A stretch of DNA of 64,000 nt. Origin: JAHDBG01 sp963922685. Lineage in GTDB: Bacteria; Pseudomonadota; Gammaproteobacteria; Chromatiales; Chromatiaceae. Shown piece after piece: positions 42,152-52,300 of this stretch. The DNA lies in the NCBI GenBank assembly GCA_963922685.1, contig CAWUJM010000002.1:1-64000 (forward strand), read 5' to 3'. The translations under genes were made by a program, and so were the position numbers. Position 1 is the stretch's first letter. Each line of letters begins with the position of its first letter. Below the pieces are notes generated by a model. The model worked only from the letters and a program-made list of their open reading frames with translations, did no database searches and was not told the DNA's origin.

Positions 42152-42397
42152 TTACGGGGTATCGTCTTCGACCGGCAATGATAACCGGTCTGAATGGGAT
42201 AAGTCGAGTGTTTCTGCGTCAGAGTGCGATCGGGCAGCGGTAGTTGGCGGGGTATAAATCTCTTCCCGCTGTATTGGCAGATCACGAGGTGCCGTGATAC
42301 CGTAACGAACCTGATTGCCCTTGATACCCAATGTGGTGATGCTGATATCATCACCAATCATCAGGCGCTCTCCGACGCGTCGCGTTAATATCAGCAT
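42152..42397 (-). CDS. csrA: CsrA/RsmA, post-transcriptional regulator
   Basis: CsrA dimers bind GGA motifs in mRNA leaders and control translation and stability. The start at 42397 (MLILTRRVGERLMIGDDI) is set by homology and by AGGAAATCAGG upstream; an upstream reading adds 34 unrelated residues. The core ends at QREEIY with the RNA-binding Arg. The tail of about 33 residues (TPPTTAARSHSDAETLDLS...) makes it 81 residues, against about 61-65 in enteric forms. The stop is 1 nt from the tRNA-Ser 5' end. Confidence 0.95.
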   Translation of the reverse strand: MLILTRRVGERLMIGDDISITTLGIKGNQVRYGITAPRDLPIQREEIYTPPTTAARSHSDAETLDLSHSDRLSLPVEDDTP

Positions 42398-42529
42398 AAG
42401 CCTGATTTCCTGCGGTTGACAGATGCAGGCGAAGTTTCGGGCTTCACCTGTATCAGCACCGGTGATACCGGATACTGACTTGTCGCAAGATTTTAGCAAA
42501 CAGATCTGAAGCGATGCGTTAACCGGAAG

Positions 42530-43783
42530 TCATATTCTGCAGGTCTTTTCCTCCTGAGGTTGGGGGTCGGCATCCAGGCCGAATGCGGTATGTAGCGTAC
42601 GCACCGCAAGTTCAGTATATTTTTCTTCGACCACCACAGAAATCTTGATTTCTGAGGTGGAAATCATCTGAATATTGATATTCTCCGCTGCCAGCGCAGC
42701 GAACATCTGGCTGGCAATCCCGGCATGAGACCGCATCCCGACACCAACCAGTGAAATCTTCACGATCCGGTCATCACCGCTCACCTGACGTGCCGACAGT
42801 TGTTGTGCCGTATGCTGCAGAATGTTGTGTGCCTTCGCATAATCGCCACGATGTACGGTGAAGGTAAAGTCAGTCGTGCCATCATGTGCGGTATTCTGCA
42901 CAATCATATCCACTTCGACGTTCGCTTCACCAACCGGCCCCAGAATACGCTGCGCCACACCGGGCTGATCCGGTACACCCTGCACCGTCAGCTTCGCTTC
43001 ATCCCGGTTAAATGCGATACCTGCGATCTTTGCCGCTTCCACCGGATTCTCCTCAAATGTGATCAGGGTGCCATCACTGGTGTCACTGAAGCTTGATAAT
43101 ACTCGCAGCGGCACGCGGAATTTGTGTGCAAACTCGACTGAACGGATTTGTAATACTCTGGAACCTGAGCTGGCCATCTCCAGCATTTCTTCGCAGGTGA
43201 TCCGGGTCAGTCTGCGTGCCTGCGGCACCATCCGCGGATCAGTGGTGTAGACGCCATCCACATCGGTAAAGATCTGGCATTCGTCTGCCTGCAGTGCAGC
43301 AGCCATCGCCACTGCAGTGGTATCCGATCCACCACGTCCGAGGGTGGTGATATTCTGGTTTGCATCCATCCCCTGAAAACCGGCAATCACTACGACCCGA
43401 CCAGCATTCAGGTCAGCAGCTACCTGAGCCTGCTCAATCTCCAGAATACGCGCCTTACCATGGGCATCGTCGGTCAGAATGCGCACTTGTGAACCGGTAT
43501 AGGAACAGGCGGCACAGCCCAGTCTGGCGAGTGCCATGCTCAGCAATGCAATCGTGACCTGCTCACCGGTCGCCAGTAATACATCCAGCTCACGCAGCGG
43601 CGGTTCCGGACACACTGACTGCGCCAGCGCGGTCAGACGGTTGGTCTCGCCCGACATAGCGGAAACCACTACCACCACCTGGTTCCCGGCAGCATGGGCG
43701 CGTTGCACACGATGTGCCACAGCGGCGATGCGTTCCGGATCGCCGACCGAGGTGCCGCCATATTTCTGAACAATCAGTGCCAT
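42530..43783 (-). CDS. lysC: Aspartate kinase
   Basis: It phosphorylates aspartate, the entry to Lys, Thr and Met synthesis. The 417-residue monofunctional form starts with the signature VQKYGGTSVGDPERI. It has GRGGSDTTAVAMAAAL (about 155-170), YTTDPRMVPQARRL and two C-terminal ACT domains (one near IAFNRDEAKLTVQGVPDQPG, one near SLVGVGMRSHAGIASQMF), the usual site of Lys/Thr feedback inhibition. It precedes csrA by 132 nt on the same strand. Confidence 0.96.
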   Translation of the reverse strand: MALIVQKYGGTSVGDPERIAAVAHRVQRAHAAGNQVVVVVSAMSGETNRLTALAQSVCPEPPLRELDVLLATGEQVTIALLSMALARLGCAACSYTGSQVRILTDDAHGKARILEIEQAQVAADLNAGRVVVIAGFQGMDANQNITTLGRGGSDTTAVAMAAALQADECQIFTDVDGVYTTDPRMVPQARRLTRITCEEMLEMASSGSRVLQIRSVEFAHKFRVPLRVLSSFSDTSDGTLITFEENPVEAAKIAGIAFNRDEAKLTVQGVPDQPGVAQRILGPVGEANVEVDMIVQNTAHDGTTDFTFTVHRGDYAKAHNILQHTAQQLSARQVSGDDRIVKISLVGVGMRSHAGIASQMFAALAAENINIQMISTSEIKISVVVEEKYTELAVRTLHTAFGLDADPQPQEEKTCRI

Positions 43784-43833
43784 AAGTGATGAAGGAATAT
43801 AGCTGTCAGAGGTTTATTATGCAAGGCCGGAGA

Positions 43834-46119
43834 TTACTCAGATGGTTCAGGGCAGGACTCAGCAAACTGACATTCAGCCTGTGGACAGACCTTTTCGCGT
43901 CCGCGTCGTTTGGTGGCCTTGATCGTCAGAACTGGCCAGCTGCATTGCGGACAGGTCTCTGTGACTGGCTGATTCCAGACCGCATAGTCGCAGGTCGGAT
44001 AGGTCGCACACGAATAAAAGGTCTTGCCGCGCCGTGATTTACGTTGTAATAATTCGCCGGTACTGCATTTCGGGCAGGTGACACCGGTTGCCTTCGGTTT
44101 TTCCAGCGGTTCAATATGGCGGCATGCCGGGTAGCCGGAACAACCGATGAACTTGCCATAACGCCCCTGTTTGTAGACCAGTTCAGCAGCACATTTCGGA
44201 CAGTCGCGCCCGACCTGCTCCGGTTCAGCCTGTGCACTGGCTGCGTCTTCGTTCAGGTTGCGGGTATAGTCGCACTCAGGATAACCGGTACAACCGATAA
44301 ACCGCCCGTTACGCCCCAACCGGATAGCGAGTATCTCGCCACATTTCGGACATTTTTCGTCGATCTTTTCCTGTGTGACGTCCGACCGGGTGACGTTCAG
44401 ATCGGTATGTTGTACCCGCTCAATAAACGGCTGCCAGAATCGTTCCAGCAGGGGCACCCAGTCTTCTTCGCCCCGTGCGACTGCATCCAGATCATTTTCC
44501 AGCCGGGCAGTAAAGTCGTAATCAACATATTGCGTGAAGTGGCTGCTCAGGAAGCGATTGACCACCTGGCCAATATCGGTGGGCCGGAAACGCTTCTTTT
44601 CCAGCTCAGCATAATCGCGATCCTGCAGCGTACTGATGATAGAGGCATAGGTTGAGGGCCGTCCGATACCATGTTCTTCCAGCGTCTTCACCAGGCTCGC
44701 TTCACTGTAGCGCGGGGGCGGCTCAGTAAAATGTTGTTCCGGTCGGATGGCCAGCAACGGCAGGTATTCGCCTTCCTTCAGTACGGGTAACTGGCGATCA
44801 TTGTCATCCTTCGGTTTCGCATCATCCGTCCCCTCCTGATACACCTGTATAAAGCCCGGGCTGGCAATCACTGAGCCATTAGCACGAAACAGATGACCTG
44901 CCCCGGCCTGCAGGTCAGCTGCAACCGTATCAATGGTCGCATGAATCATCTGACAGGCAAGGGTCCGCTTCCAGATCAGGCTGTACAGCTTCAGCTGCTC
45001 TGCCTTCAGATACGTCTTCAGATTGTCCGGCGTATGCACGACTGCAGTCGGTCGGATCGCCTCATGCGCTTCCTGCGCGTTTTTTGCCTTAGTACGATAA
45101 CGGCGCGGTTGTGCCGGTATCTGGTCGGCACCATACGTCTGCGTGATATAGTCACGCAACTCGGTCACGGCTTCGTCTGACAGATTGACTGAGTCGGTGC
45201 GCATATAGGTGATCAGACCGACCGCACCTGAACCGATATCAACCCCTTCGTACAATTGTTGCGCAACACGCATCGTGCGTTGCGTAGTGAAGCCCAGCTT
45301 ACGCGCAGCCTCCTGTTGTAGGGTAGAGGTGGTGAAGGGGGCTGTCGGGTTACGCTTCCGTTGTTTCTTAGTGACTTGCTGTACCAGCAGCCGACCCTGC
45401 GCCGCCTGAGTGATCGCGGCCTCAGCGGCTTCGGCCTGGTCCGCCTGAGTGATTGAGAACTGGCTGATCTGTTCACCAGCCAGCTGAATCAGTTTTGCAC
45501 TGAACGGTTGTTCATCCTGCGCCGTATCTGCCGTAATCGTCCAGTATTCCTGCGGCTGAAACGCACTGATTTCCGCCTCTCGCTCGACGATCATACGGAG
45601 TGCCGGGCTCTGCACCCGTCCGGCAGACAGGCCGCGTCGCACCTTCTTCCACAGCAGGGGTGACAGGTTGAATCCGACCAGATAATCCAGTGCACGCCGG
45701 GCCTGCTGGGCATTGACCAGCTCCATCGACAATGCACGCGGATTGGCGACCGCATCCTGCACTGCCTTACGGGTTACCTCGTTGAATACGACCCGGTGTA
45801 CTGTCTTGTCTCTGAGTTGTTTGCGTTCCTTCAGTAATTCATGCAGGTGCCACGAAATCGCCTCGCCTTCCCGATCCGGGTCAGTTGCCAGATACAGAGT
45901 GTCTGCCTTACTCAGTTTTTGTGCGATCGCCCGCACATGCCGGTCGTTGCGCTCAATCGCCTGGTAGCGCATCGCGAAGCCCTGAGCCGGATCAACCGCG
46001 CCCTCTTTCGGTATCAGATCACGCACATGGCCATACGAGGCCAGTACGTCAAAGTCAGTACCGAGGTATTTCTTGATCGTCTTCGCTTTTGCCGGAGATT
46101 CAACAATCACCAGATTCAT
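43834..46119 (-). CDS. topA: DNA topoisomerase I
   Basis: TopA relaxes negative supercoils. The TOPRIM domain opens with VIVESPAKAKTIKKYLG and has TDPDREGEAI (about 57-66). The active-site tyrosine is in GLITYMRTDS (about 301-310). Four zinc-ribbon modules follow at the C-terminus, three of the CPKC...GYPxC/YPTC type and the last CPQC...CPQAEC. 761 residues, slightly shorter than E. coli. It overlaps the dprA stop by 4 nt. Confidence 0.97.
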   Translation of the reverse strand: MNLVIVESPAKAKTIKKYLGTDFDVLASYGHVRDLIPKEGAVDPAQGFAMRYQAIERNDRHVRAIAQKLSKADTLYLATDPDREGEAISWHLHELLKERKQLRDKTVHRVVFNEVTRKAVQDAVANPRALSMELVNAQQARRALDYLVGFNLSPLLWKKVRRGLSAGRVQSPALRMIVEREAEISAFQPQEYWTITADTAQDEQPFSAKLIQLAGEQISQFSITQADQAEAAEAAITQAAQGRLLVQQVTKKQRKRNPTAPFTTSTLQQEAARKLGFTTQRTMRVAQQLYEGVDIGSGAVGLITYMRTDSVNLSDEAVTELRDYITQTYGADQIPAQPRRYRTKAKNAQEAHEAIRPTAVVHTPDNLKTYLKAEQLKLYSLIWKRTLACQMIHATIDTVAADLQAGAGHLFRANGSVIASPGFIQVYQEGTDDAKPKDDNDRQLPVLKEGEYLPLLAIRPEQHFTEPPPRYSEASLVKTLEEHGIGRPSTYASIISTLQDRDYAELEKKRFRPTDIGQVVNRFLSSHFTQYVDYDFTARLENDLDAVARGEEDWVPLLERFWQPFIERVQHTDLNVTRSDVTQEKIDEKCPKCGEILAIRLGRNGRFIGCTGYPECDYTRNLNEDAASAQAEPEQVGRDCPKCAAELVYKQGRYGKFIGCSGYPACRHIEPLEKPKATGVTCPKCSTGELLQRKSRRGKTFYSCATYPTCDYAVWNQPVTETCPQCSWPVLTIKATKRRGREKVCPQAECQFAESCPEPSE

Positions 46120-47246
46120 GTATCGATTCTCTGTTCGGATGTGACGTCGGGGGTGCGCTGAAACAGGCCGCCCGGTGCGGATGATACCTGATTCTGCAGT
46201 TCCAGTAACAGCAGAATGGAAGACACTTCAGCCGCACTCATGCGGGTGCGCTGTACCAGCTGATCGGTTGAAACCGGATCAAAGCCCATCGCATCCAGCA
46301 AGGTCTGGTGCTCATCCGTCAACCTTGGTGCAGTCTCCGTGGCCGGTGCCGGCTGTTCCAGGCTCAGTGACAACTCGCTGAGTGCGGCACCCAGCTCTTC
46401 AATGATGTGCTCTGCGGTTTCGACCAGCTTGGCACCCTGGCGGATCAGACGATGGCAGCCACGCGCCAGTGGATTGTGAATAGAACCCGGTATCGCGAAT
46501 ACTTCACGTCCCAGCTCATTCGCCAGACGTGCGGTGATCAGTGAGCCGCTCTTCAGCGCAGCCTCAACCACCAGCACACCCAGCGACAATCCGGCAATGA
46601 CCCGATTGCGGCGTGGAAAATGGTGGCGCAGCGGCTTTGTGCCCGGCAGGTATTCTGAGATCAGGGCACCCTGCTGCACAATCTGATGGGCCAGCTGATG
46701 ATTACGTGCCGGATAGACCCGATCCAGTCCGGTACCGGTCACCGCAATAGTATTGCCTTGTACTGACAGGGCACCCTGATGAGCCGCTGTGTCAATGCCA
46801 AGTGCCAGACCGCTGGTGATCGCCATGCCGTGTTGTGCCAGATGGGCACAAAATTGTTTTGTGGTGGACAGACCACCCTGGCTGGCATGACGACTGCCGA
46901 CGACTGCCAGTTGCGGTAAGTGTAATAAATCCGGATTGCCGTGGACAAATAAAACGGTAGGTGCGTCAGATAAACGACCCAACAGGGCAGGATACGCAGT
47001 CGTGTGGGTAATGGGGATCAGCTGGATTGCTTGTTGTTGTAACCAGTTCAGGTGGGCTTCTGCAGTCTTCCAGTCAGGATTCTTCGTGTAGGCACGAAAT
47101 TGTTGATGTGCCTGTGCTGGCGGGGCGCGTAAGAGTTGTTGCGGATCGGGACACTCAGCCAATAGGGGGTTCAGTCTGGCCGGGCCGACCGGAGCCAGCA
47201 GCAGGGCCAGCCAGGCCAGGTCGTCCTGCTCGCTGAGCGAGGTCAT
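46116..47246 (-). CDS. dprA: DprA/Smf, DNA-processing protein
   Basis: DprA loads RecA on incoming single-stranded DNA in natural transformation. The 376-residue protein has an N-terminal helical region, the Rossmann-like SMF core (AVVGSRHASQGGLSTTKQF; SGLALGIDTAAHQGAL; AVTGTGLDRVYPARN; FPRRNRVIAGLSLGVLVVEAALKSGSLITARLA, of which the FPRRNRVIAGLS part is most typical), and a C-terminal winged-helix segment (VSTDQLVQRTRMSAAEVSS). It overlaps dnaQ by 1 nt and topA by 4 nt. Confidence 0.95.
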   Translation of the reverse strand: MTSLSEQDDLAWLALLLAPVGPARLNPLLAECPDPQQLLRAPPAQAHQQFRAYTKNPDWKTAEAHLNWLQQQAIQLIPITHTTAYPALLGRLSDAPTVLFVHGNPDLLHLPQLAVVGSRHASQGGLSTTKQFCAHLAQHGMAITSGLALGIDTAAHQGALSVQGNTIAVTGTGLDRVYPARNHQLAHQIVQQGALISEYLPGTKPLRHHFPRRNRVIAGLSLGVLVVEAALKSGSLITARLANELGREVFAIPGSIHNPLARGCHRLIRQGAKLVETAEHIIEELGAALSELSLSLEQPAPATETAPRLTDEHQTLLDAMGFDPVSTDQLVQRTRMSAAEVSSILLLLELQNQVSSAPGGLFQRTPDVTSEQRIDT

Positions 47247-47944
47247 TACCGAAGCCAGACTGTCTTGCCGCCGGATGCCTGATCCAGCCGGTCCAGATAA
47301 TCCGTATGGGCTGCCAGATCATCTGCCGTCGGGATCATCAGTGGTAACGATGGATCAGGCCGGAGTCGACGAATGGTACCTGCCTGGCGGCTGTTGCGTT
47401 GCACCAGCTTCAGGCTTTTCTGGCCACTACTCATCGCCAGATAGACGTGTGCCAGAATTTCGGCATCCAGCAACGCGCCGTGTCGGGTGCGTTCGGTATT
47501 ATCGACTCGATACCGGGCACACAGTGCATCCAGATTGTTACGTTGACCCGGATGACGGGCACGTGCCAGGGTCAGTGTATCCGTAATCGTCTGGCATAAG
47601 GTCGCCACCTGGTACGCCGTTGGTAATCGGGCAAATTCAGCATCCAGAAAGCCAACGTCAAACGGTGCATTGTGAATAATCACTTCTGTACCGCGCAGAT
47701 AATCAGCCAGTGCCTCAGCGATATCCGCAAAACGCGGCTTGTCGCGCAGAAAGGCATCCGTGATGCCGTGTACCTTCGCAGCACCTTCTTCTATCTGACG
47801 ATCCGGTTGCAGATAATGATGGAAGTTGTTGCCGGTCAGCCGGCGATCCATCAGTTCAACACAACCGATCTCTATCATCCGATGGCCCTGTTTCGGATTC
47901 AGTCCGGTTGTCTCGGTATCCAGAATGATCTGTCGCTCACTCAT
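47246..47944 (-). CDS. dnaQ: DNA polymerase III epsilon subunit (proofreading exonuclease)
   Basis: It is the 3'-5' exonuclease of the replicase core. I start at ATG 47944 (MSERQIILDTETTGL), which overlaps the rnhA stop as ATGA. The DEDDh residues are visible: DTETTG (Exo I), HNAPFDVGFLDAEF (Exo II) and HGALLDAEI (Exo III, with the His). A C-terminal tail with hydrophobic residues for alpha binding follows. 232 residues. Confidence 0.95.
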   Translation of the reverse strand: MSERQIILDTETTGLNPKQGHRMIEIGCVELMDRRLTGNNFHHYLQPDRQIEEGAAKVHGITDAFLRDKPRFADIAEALADYLRGTEVIIHNAPFDVGFLDAEFARLPTAYQVATLCQTITDTLTLARARHPGQRNNLDALCARYRVDNTERTRHGALLDAEILAHVYLAMSSGQKSLKLVQRNSRQAGTIRRLRPDPSLPLMIPTADDLAAHTDYLDRLDQASGGKTVWLR

Positions 47945-48381
47945 GCCATGATCTCTGCCGCACCCTGGCACGCAAGCCGGTCTGCCCGTTCGTTCCCCGG
48001 GTGCCCGGCATGTCCCTTCACCCAGACCCAGTCAATCCGGTGGCGCACACAGGCCTGATCCAGTTGTTGCCACAGATCAACATTTTTAACCGGCTTTTTC
48101 TGGCTGGTACGCCAGCCATTCTGTTTCCAGGTATGAATCCAGGTCGTGATCCCCTGTTTCACATAGCTGGAGTCGGTTGTCACCACCACATCACAGGCGC
48201 ATTGCAGTGCCTCCAGCCCTTTGATCACGGCCAGCAGCTCCATTCGGTTGTTGGTCGTGTCCGGTTCACCGCCCCTGAGCGATTTTTCTGTTGTGCCATA
48301 GCGCAGCCAGGCACCCCAGCCACCCGGGCCGGGGTTGCCTTTACAGGCACCGTCGGTGAACAGTTCGACTTTACCCGTCAT
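47941..48381 (-). CDS. rnhA: Ribonuclease HI
   Basis: It cleaves RNA in RNA-DNA hybrids. The 146-residue product shows all four catalytic acids: Asp in LFTDGACKGNPG, Glu in NNRMELLAVI, Asp in VVTTDSSYVKQG and the C-terminal Asp in GNERADRLA, with the conserved VKGHAGHPGNE loop. The stop overlaps the dnaQ start, an arrangement widespread in proteobacteria. Confidence 0.97.
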   Translation of the reverse strand: MTGKVELFTDGACKGNPGPGGWGAWLRYGTTEKSLRGGEPDTTNNRMELLAVIKGLEALQCACDVVVTTDSSYVKQGITTWIHTWKQNGWRTSQKKPVKNVDLWQQLDQACVRHRIDWVWVKGHAGHPGNERADRLACQGAAEIMA

Positions 48382-48406
48382 AACAACAGATTGATGCAGC
48401 CTGCGG

Positions 48407-49189
48407 TCAGAATTTCACCCCGAGGGTCAGATGGGTCGTAGTGTCACGTTTGTCATCCCGGTTATCGCTCAACACAGTGCTGAAATTATGGGTCAGCGAC
48501 AGTGATACATTCTGGGTCAGCGCATAAGACAGGCTGGTATCCAGGCTGCCATAACGGAGGTCAGAATTCCCTTTCAGCATACCCGTATGATTCAGACTGA
48601 AGTGTTCGGTCAACTGGCCAGTGTATTCGTAAGATAGCAGGCCACCAACACCCTCAATGTCTGATGCTGAATCGGTAAAGTTGAAATTAAAATAGACCAC
48701 ACCAATACCCAGTTCCAGCTGATGTGCTGACTCGGCCAGTACCTTGCGAATATATCATATGCTGGCGGCCTTGCCTTCGTCCACCTTCAGATCGATGTCA
48801 TGCAGATACGTCAGGCTGCCTCTGATATAACTTGGCTGGTCAAGAAAATAGTCCAGCTTGTAAGCCACAAGGTCTTTGTCCTTGCTCGTCTTCTCAGGCT
48901 TATTGTCTTCCTTGGTTTTTTGGTTATCCACTACAACCTTGAAGATATGCCGGAAGGGATGGCTGGCCTGGAAATCCTTATTGTGTTTCAGAGTCAGTGC
49001 GGCGTTGATATCTCTGGTCCTTTTTTCGCCAGTTGAATACTCAAAGCCCAGATTAAGGTCCCCGGTCCAGCCATAGGTATGATGTTCTGCCTGTACAGCA
49101 CCGGACAATGCAGCACAGGCTGACAGAGCACACAGAGTTTTCTGCCACATTCTGGCATGAGATGCGGGATGAAATACTTCGTTTTTCAT
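48407..49189 (-). pseudogene. DUF481 outer-membrane beta-barrel gene split by one in-frame TGA
   Basis: The frame starting at 49189 encodes a signal peptide (cleaved near AVQAEHH) and the typical DUF481 opening (TYGWTGDLNLGFEYSTGEKRT). It meets TGA at 48755-48757. The very same frame continues without a break (YIRKVLAESAHQLELGIGVVYFNF...) to the barrel end TTTHLTLGVKF at 48407. Together this is about 260 codons, the normal length of YdiY-like salt-induced outer-membrane proteins. It is therefore most likely a recent nonsense mutation or a sequencing error; readthrough is the alternative. Confidence 0.75.
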
Positions 49190-49262
49190 AAATTTACCTT
49201 AAAGTTTCAGTTGGTTACAGGTCAGGAGATAAGGTGTCAGAGGCACCTTTGAGATAAGTGCT

Positions 49263-49291
49263 TTGCACTTTACACAAAGTTCTTCTATTAT
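49263..49291 (+). promoter_or_regulatory. Sigma-70-type promoter of dnaE
   Basis: TTGCAC (49263-49268) and TATTAT (49286-49291) are 17 nt apart, leaving a leader of about 40 nt before the dnaE ATG at 49339. Confidence 0.5.
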
Positions 49292-49338
49292 CGCTGCTTT
49301 ACTAAGTCGTGTGCAATACACCAGTTTGAGTCGCACCC

Positions 49339-52300
49339 ATGTCTGATACGTTTGTCCATCTGCATGTTCATTCAGAATATTCGCTGCAGGACAGCATCGT
49401 GCGTATCCCGGCACTGGTGCAACAGGCCGCCGCCGCCGGTATGCCAGCGGTTGCTCTGACTGACCAAGGCAACCTGTTTGCGCTGGTACGCTTTTATCAG
49501 GCTGCACTCGCTGCCGGGATCAAGCCGATCGGTGGCGCCGAAATGTGGCTGCACAACCCGGATCAGCCGACCCGACCGTTCCGGCTGATCCTGCTGATCC
49601 GGAACGATACCGGATACCATCATCTGACCGATCTGATCTCACGCAGCTATCAGACCGGACAGCAGTACGGACAGCCACAGATCGAACCGGACTGGCTGAC
49701 GCCGGAAAACTGCACCGGGCTGATCGCCCTGTCCGGGGGACACGAAGGCGATGTCGGCCAGGCACTGATCCGCAATCAGCATGATCTGGCTGTGCGCAGG
49801 TTGCAACACTGGCAGGCCCTGTTTGGCGACCGGTATGTACTGCAACTGGTACGTACCGGACGCGAACACGAAGAGGATTGTCTGCACGCCAGTATTGCCC
49901 TGGCCGCAGCACATCAGGTGCCAGTAGTGGCGACCAATGCGGTCTGCTTCATACAACCGGAGGCATTTCAGGCACACGAAGTCCGGGTCTGCATCCAGCA
50001 GAGCGACACGTTAAATAACCCGCAGCGCCCGCGCCAGTACAGTGCGGAACAATATCTGCGCACCCCGGAACAGATGCAGGACCAGTTCAGCGATATCCCG
50101 GTCGCGATACAAAACAGCGTCGTGATAGCACAACGCTGCAATCTGGTTCTGACTCTGGGACAGAACTACCTGCCGGACTTTCCTGTACCGGATGGTATGA
50201 CGATAGCAGATTATCTGCGTACCGAGGCAGCACAAGGCCTGGAAAGACGCCTGCAACATCAGTTTGATCCGCAATCAGCAGACTACAGCACGCAACGCCA
50301 GCCGTATGATGAACGCCTGCAACGCGAGCTGGACGTCATCAACAATATGGGCTTTCCCGGTTATTTCCTGATTGTAGCGGACTTTATCCGCTGGGCGAAA
50401 CAACACCAGGTACCGGTCGGCCCCGGACGTGGCTCCGGAGCCGGATCTCTGGTCGCGTATGCTCTGGATATCACCGATCTGGATCCACTGGCACTGGAGC
50501 TGCTATTTGAACGCTTCCTGAATCCGGAACGGATCTCCATGCCAGATTTCGATATCGATTTCTGCATGGACCAGCGCGATAGTGTGATTGAGTATGTCGC
50601 AGAGACCTATGGCCGCCAGGCAGTTGCACAGATCATCACATTCGGCTCTATGGCCGCTAAGGCCGTGGTACGTGATGTGGGTCGGGTCATGGGACATCCG
50701 TACGGTTTTACCGATCGGGTCGCCAGAATGATCCCACCCGATCTGGGTATCACCCTGACCCGGGCACTGGAAGACAGTGACGAACTGAAACAGGCGTATA
50801 CCGAAGACGAAGAAATCACCCAGCTGGTCGACATGGCACTGGAACTGGAAGGACTCGCACGCAATGTCGGCAAACATGCCGGTGGTGTGGTCATCGCACC
50901 CGGCAGACTGACCGACTATACACCACTGTATTGCGAGCCGGATGGCAGTAATCTGGTCACCCAGTACGACAAAGACGATGTTGAACGGGTCGGCCTGGTC
51001 AAATTTGACTTTCTGGGCCTGCGCACCCTGACGATCATCGACCGGGCCCTGACCACGATCAATGACGAACGCACAAAACAAGATCAGACGCCTGTCCGGA
51101 TAGAGGATATACCGCTGGACGACCCGCAGGCATTTGCCACGATCCGTCAGGCAGACACCACCGCGATCTTCCAGCTTGAATCACCCGGTATGAAACAACT
51201 GGTCGGCAAGTTACAACCGGATTGTTTTGACGACATCATCGCGCTGGTCGCACTCTTCCGCCCCGGCCCGCTGCAATCCGGCATGGTGGATAACTTCATC
51301 AACCGCAAACACCAGCGCGAACCGATTGCCTATCCGGATCCGCACTACCAGCACGATTGTCTGAAGCCGATTCTGGATTCCACCTACGGCATCATCCTGT
51401 ATCAGGAACAGGTGATGCAGATTGCACAAATGATGGCGGGCTACACGCTGGGCGAGGCCGACCTGTTACGCCGCGCAATGGGCAAAAAAAAGCCTGCTGA
51501 AATGGCTAAACAGCGCAGCGTATTTGAACAGGGCGCGATCAGAAACGGCATTGACCCGACCCTCGCGATTAAAATCTTTGATCTGGTCGAAAAGTTCGCC
51601 GGATATGGCTTCAACAAATCACATTCCGCTGCCTATGCCCTGCTGTCTTACCAGACGCTCTGGCTGAAGACCCATTATCCGGCAGCCTTCATGGCTGCGG
51701 TACTGTCCGCCGATATGGACAATACCGACAAGGTGGTCACCCTGCTTGAGACCTGCCGCAACCTGAAACTCCGTATCATACCGCCGGACATCAACCGATC
51801 TGACTACCGCTTCACCACCGATGGTCAGGATGGGATCGTATACGGGCTGGGCGCGATCAGGGGCGTTGGCGAAGCGGCCATCACCGACCTGTTACAGACC
51901 CGCGCTGATCAGGGCACCTTTCGTGACCTGCTTGATTTTTGCTGTCGGCTCGACAGCAAAAAAGCTAACCGACGCGTGCTGGAAACCCTGATCCGCGCCG
52001 GGGCACTGGACACATTCGACGCAAACCGCGCCACGCTGGAATGCCAGCTGGATCTGGTACTGAAGGTTGCTGAACAACAGGCGCACAATGCCCGGACCGG
52101 GATACAGGACTTATTTGCTGCACCACAACAAGTGCCGGTCAGTCGCAGCCTGCTGCCCGCGCCCATTGAAGAATGGCCGGAACAACAACGCCTGCAGGGC
52201 GAAAAAGATACGCTCGGCCATTACCTCAGCGGACATCCGATGCAGGCCCATGCCACCCTGCTGCAGGGACTGATCGGACAACAGATCGGCGACCTGCGTC

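Noticed and set aside
42397..42499. The 34-residue N-terminal extension of CsrA
   Set aside because: It does not resemble any CsrA, and a good ribosome-binding site sits right before the standard start at 42397.
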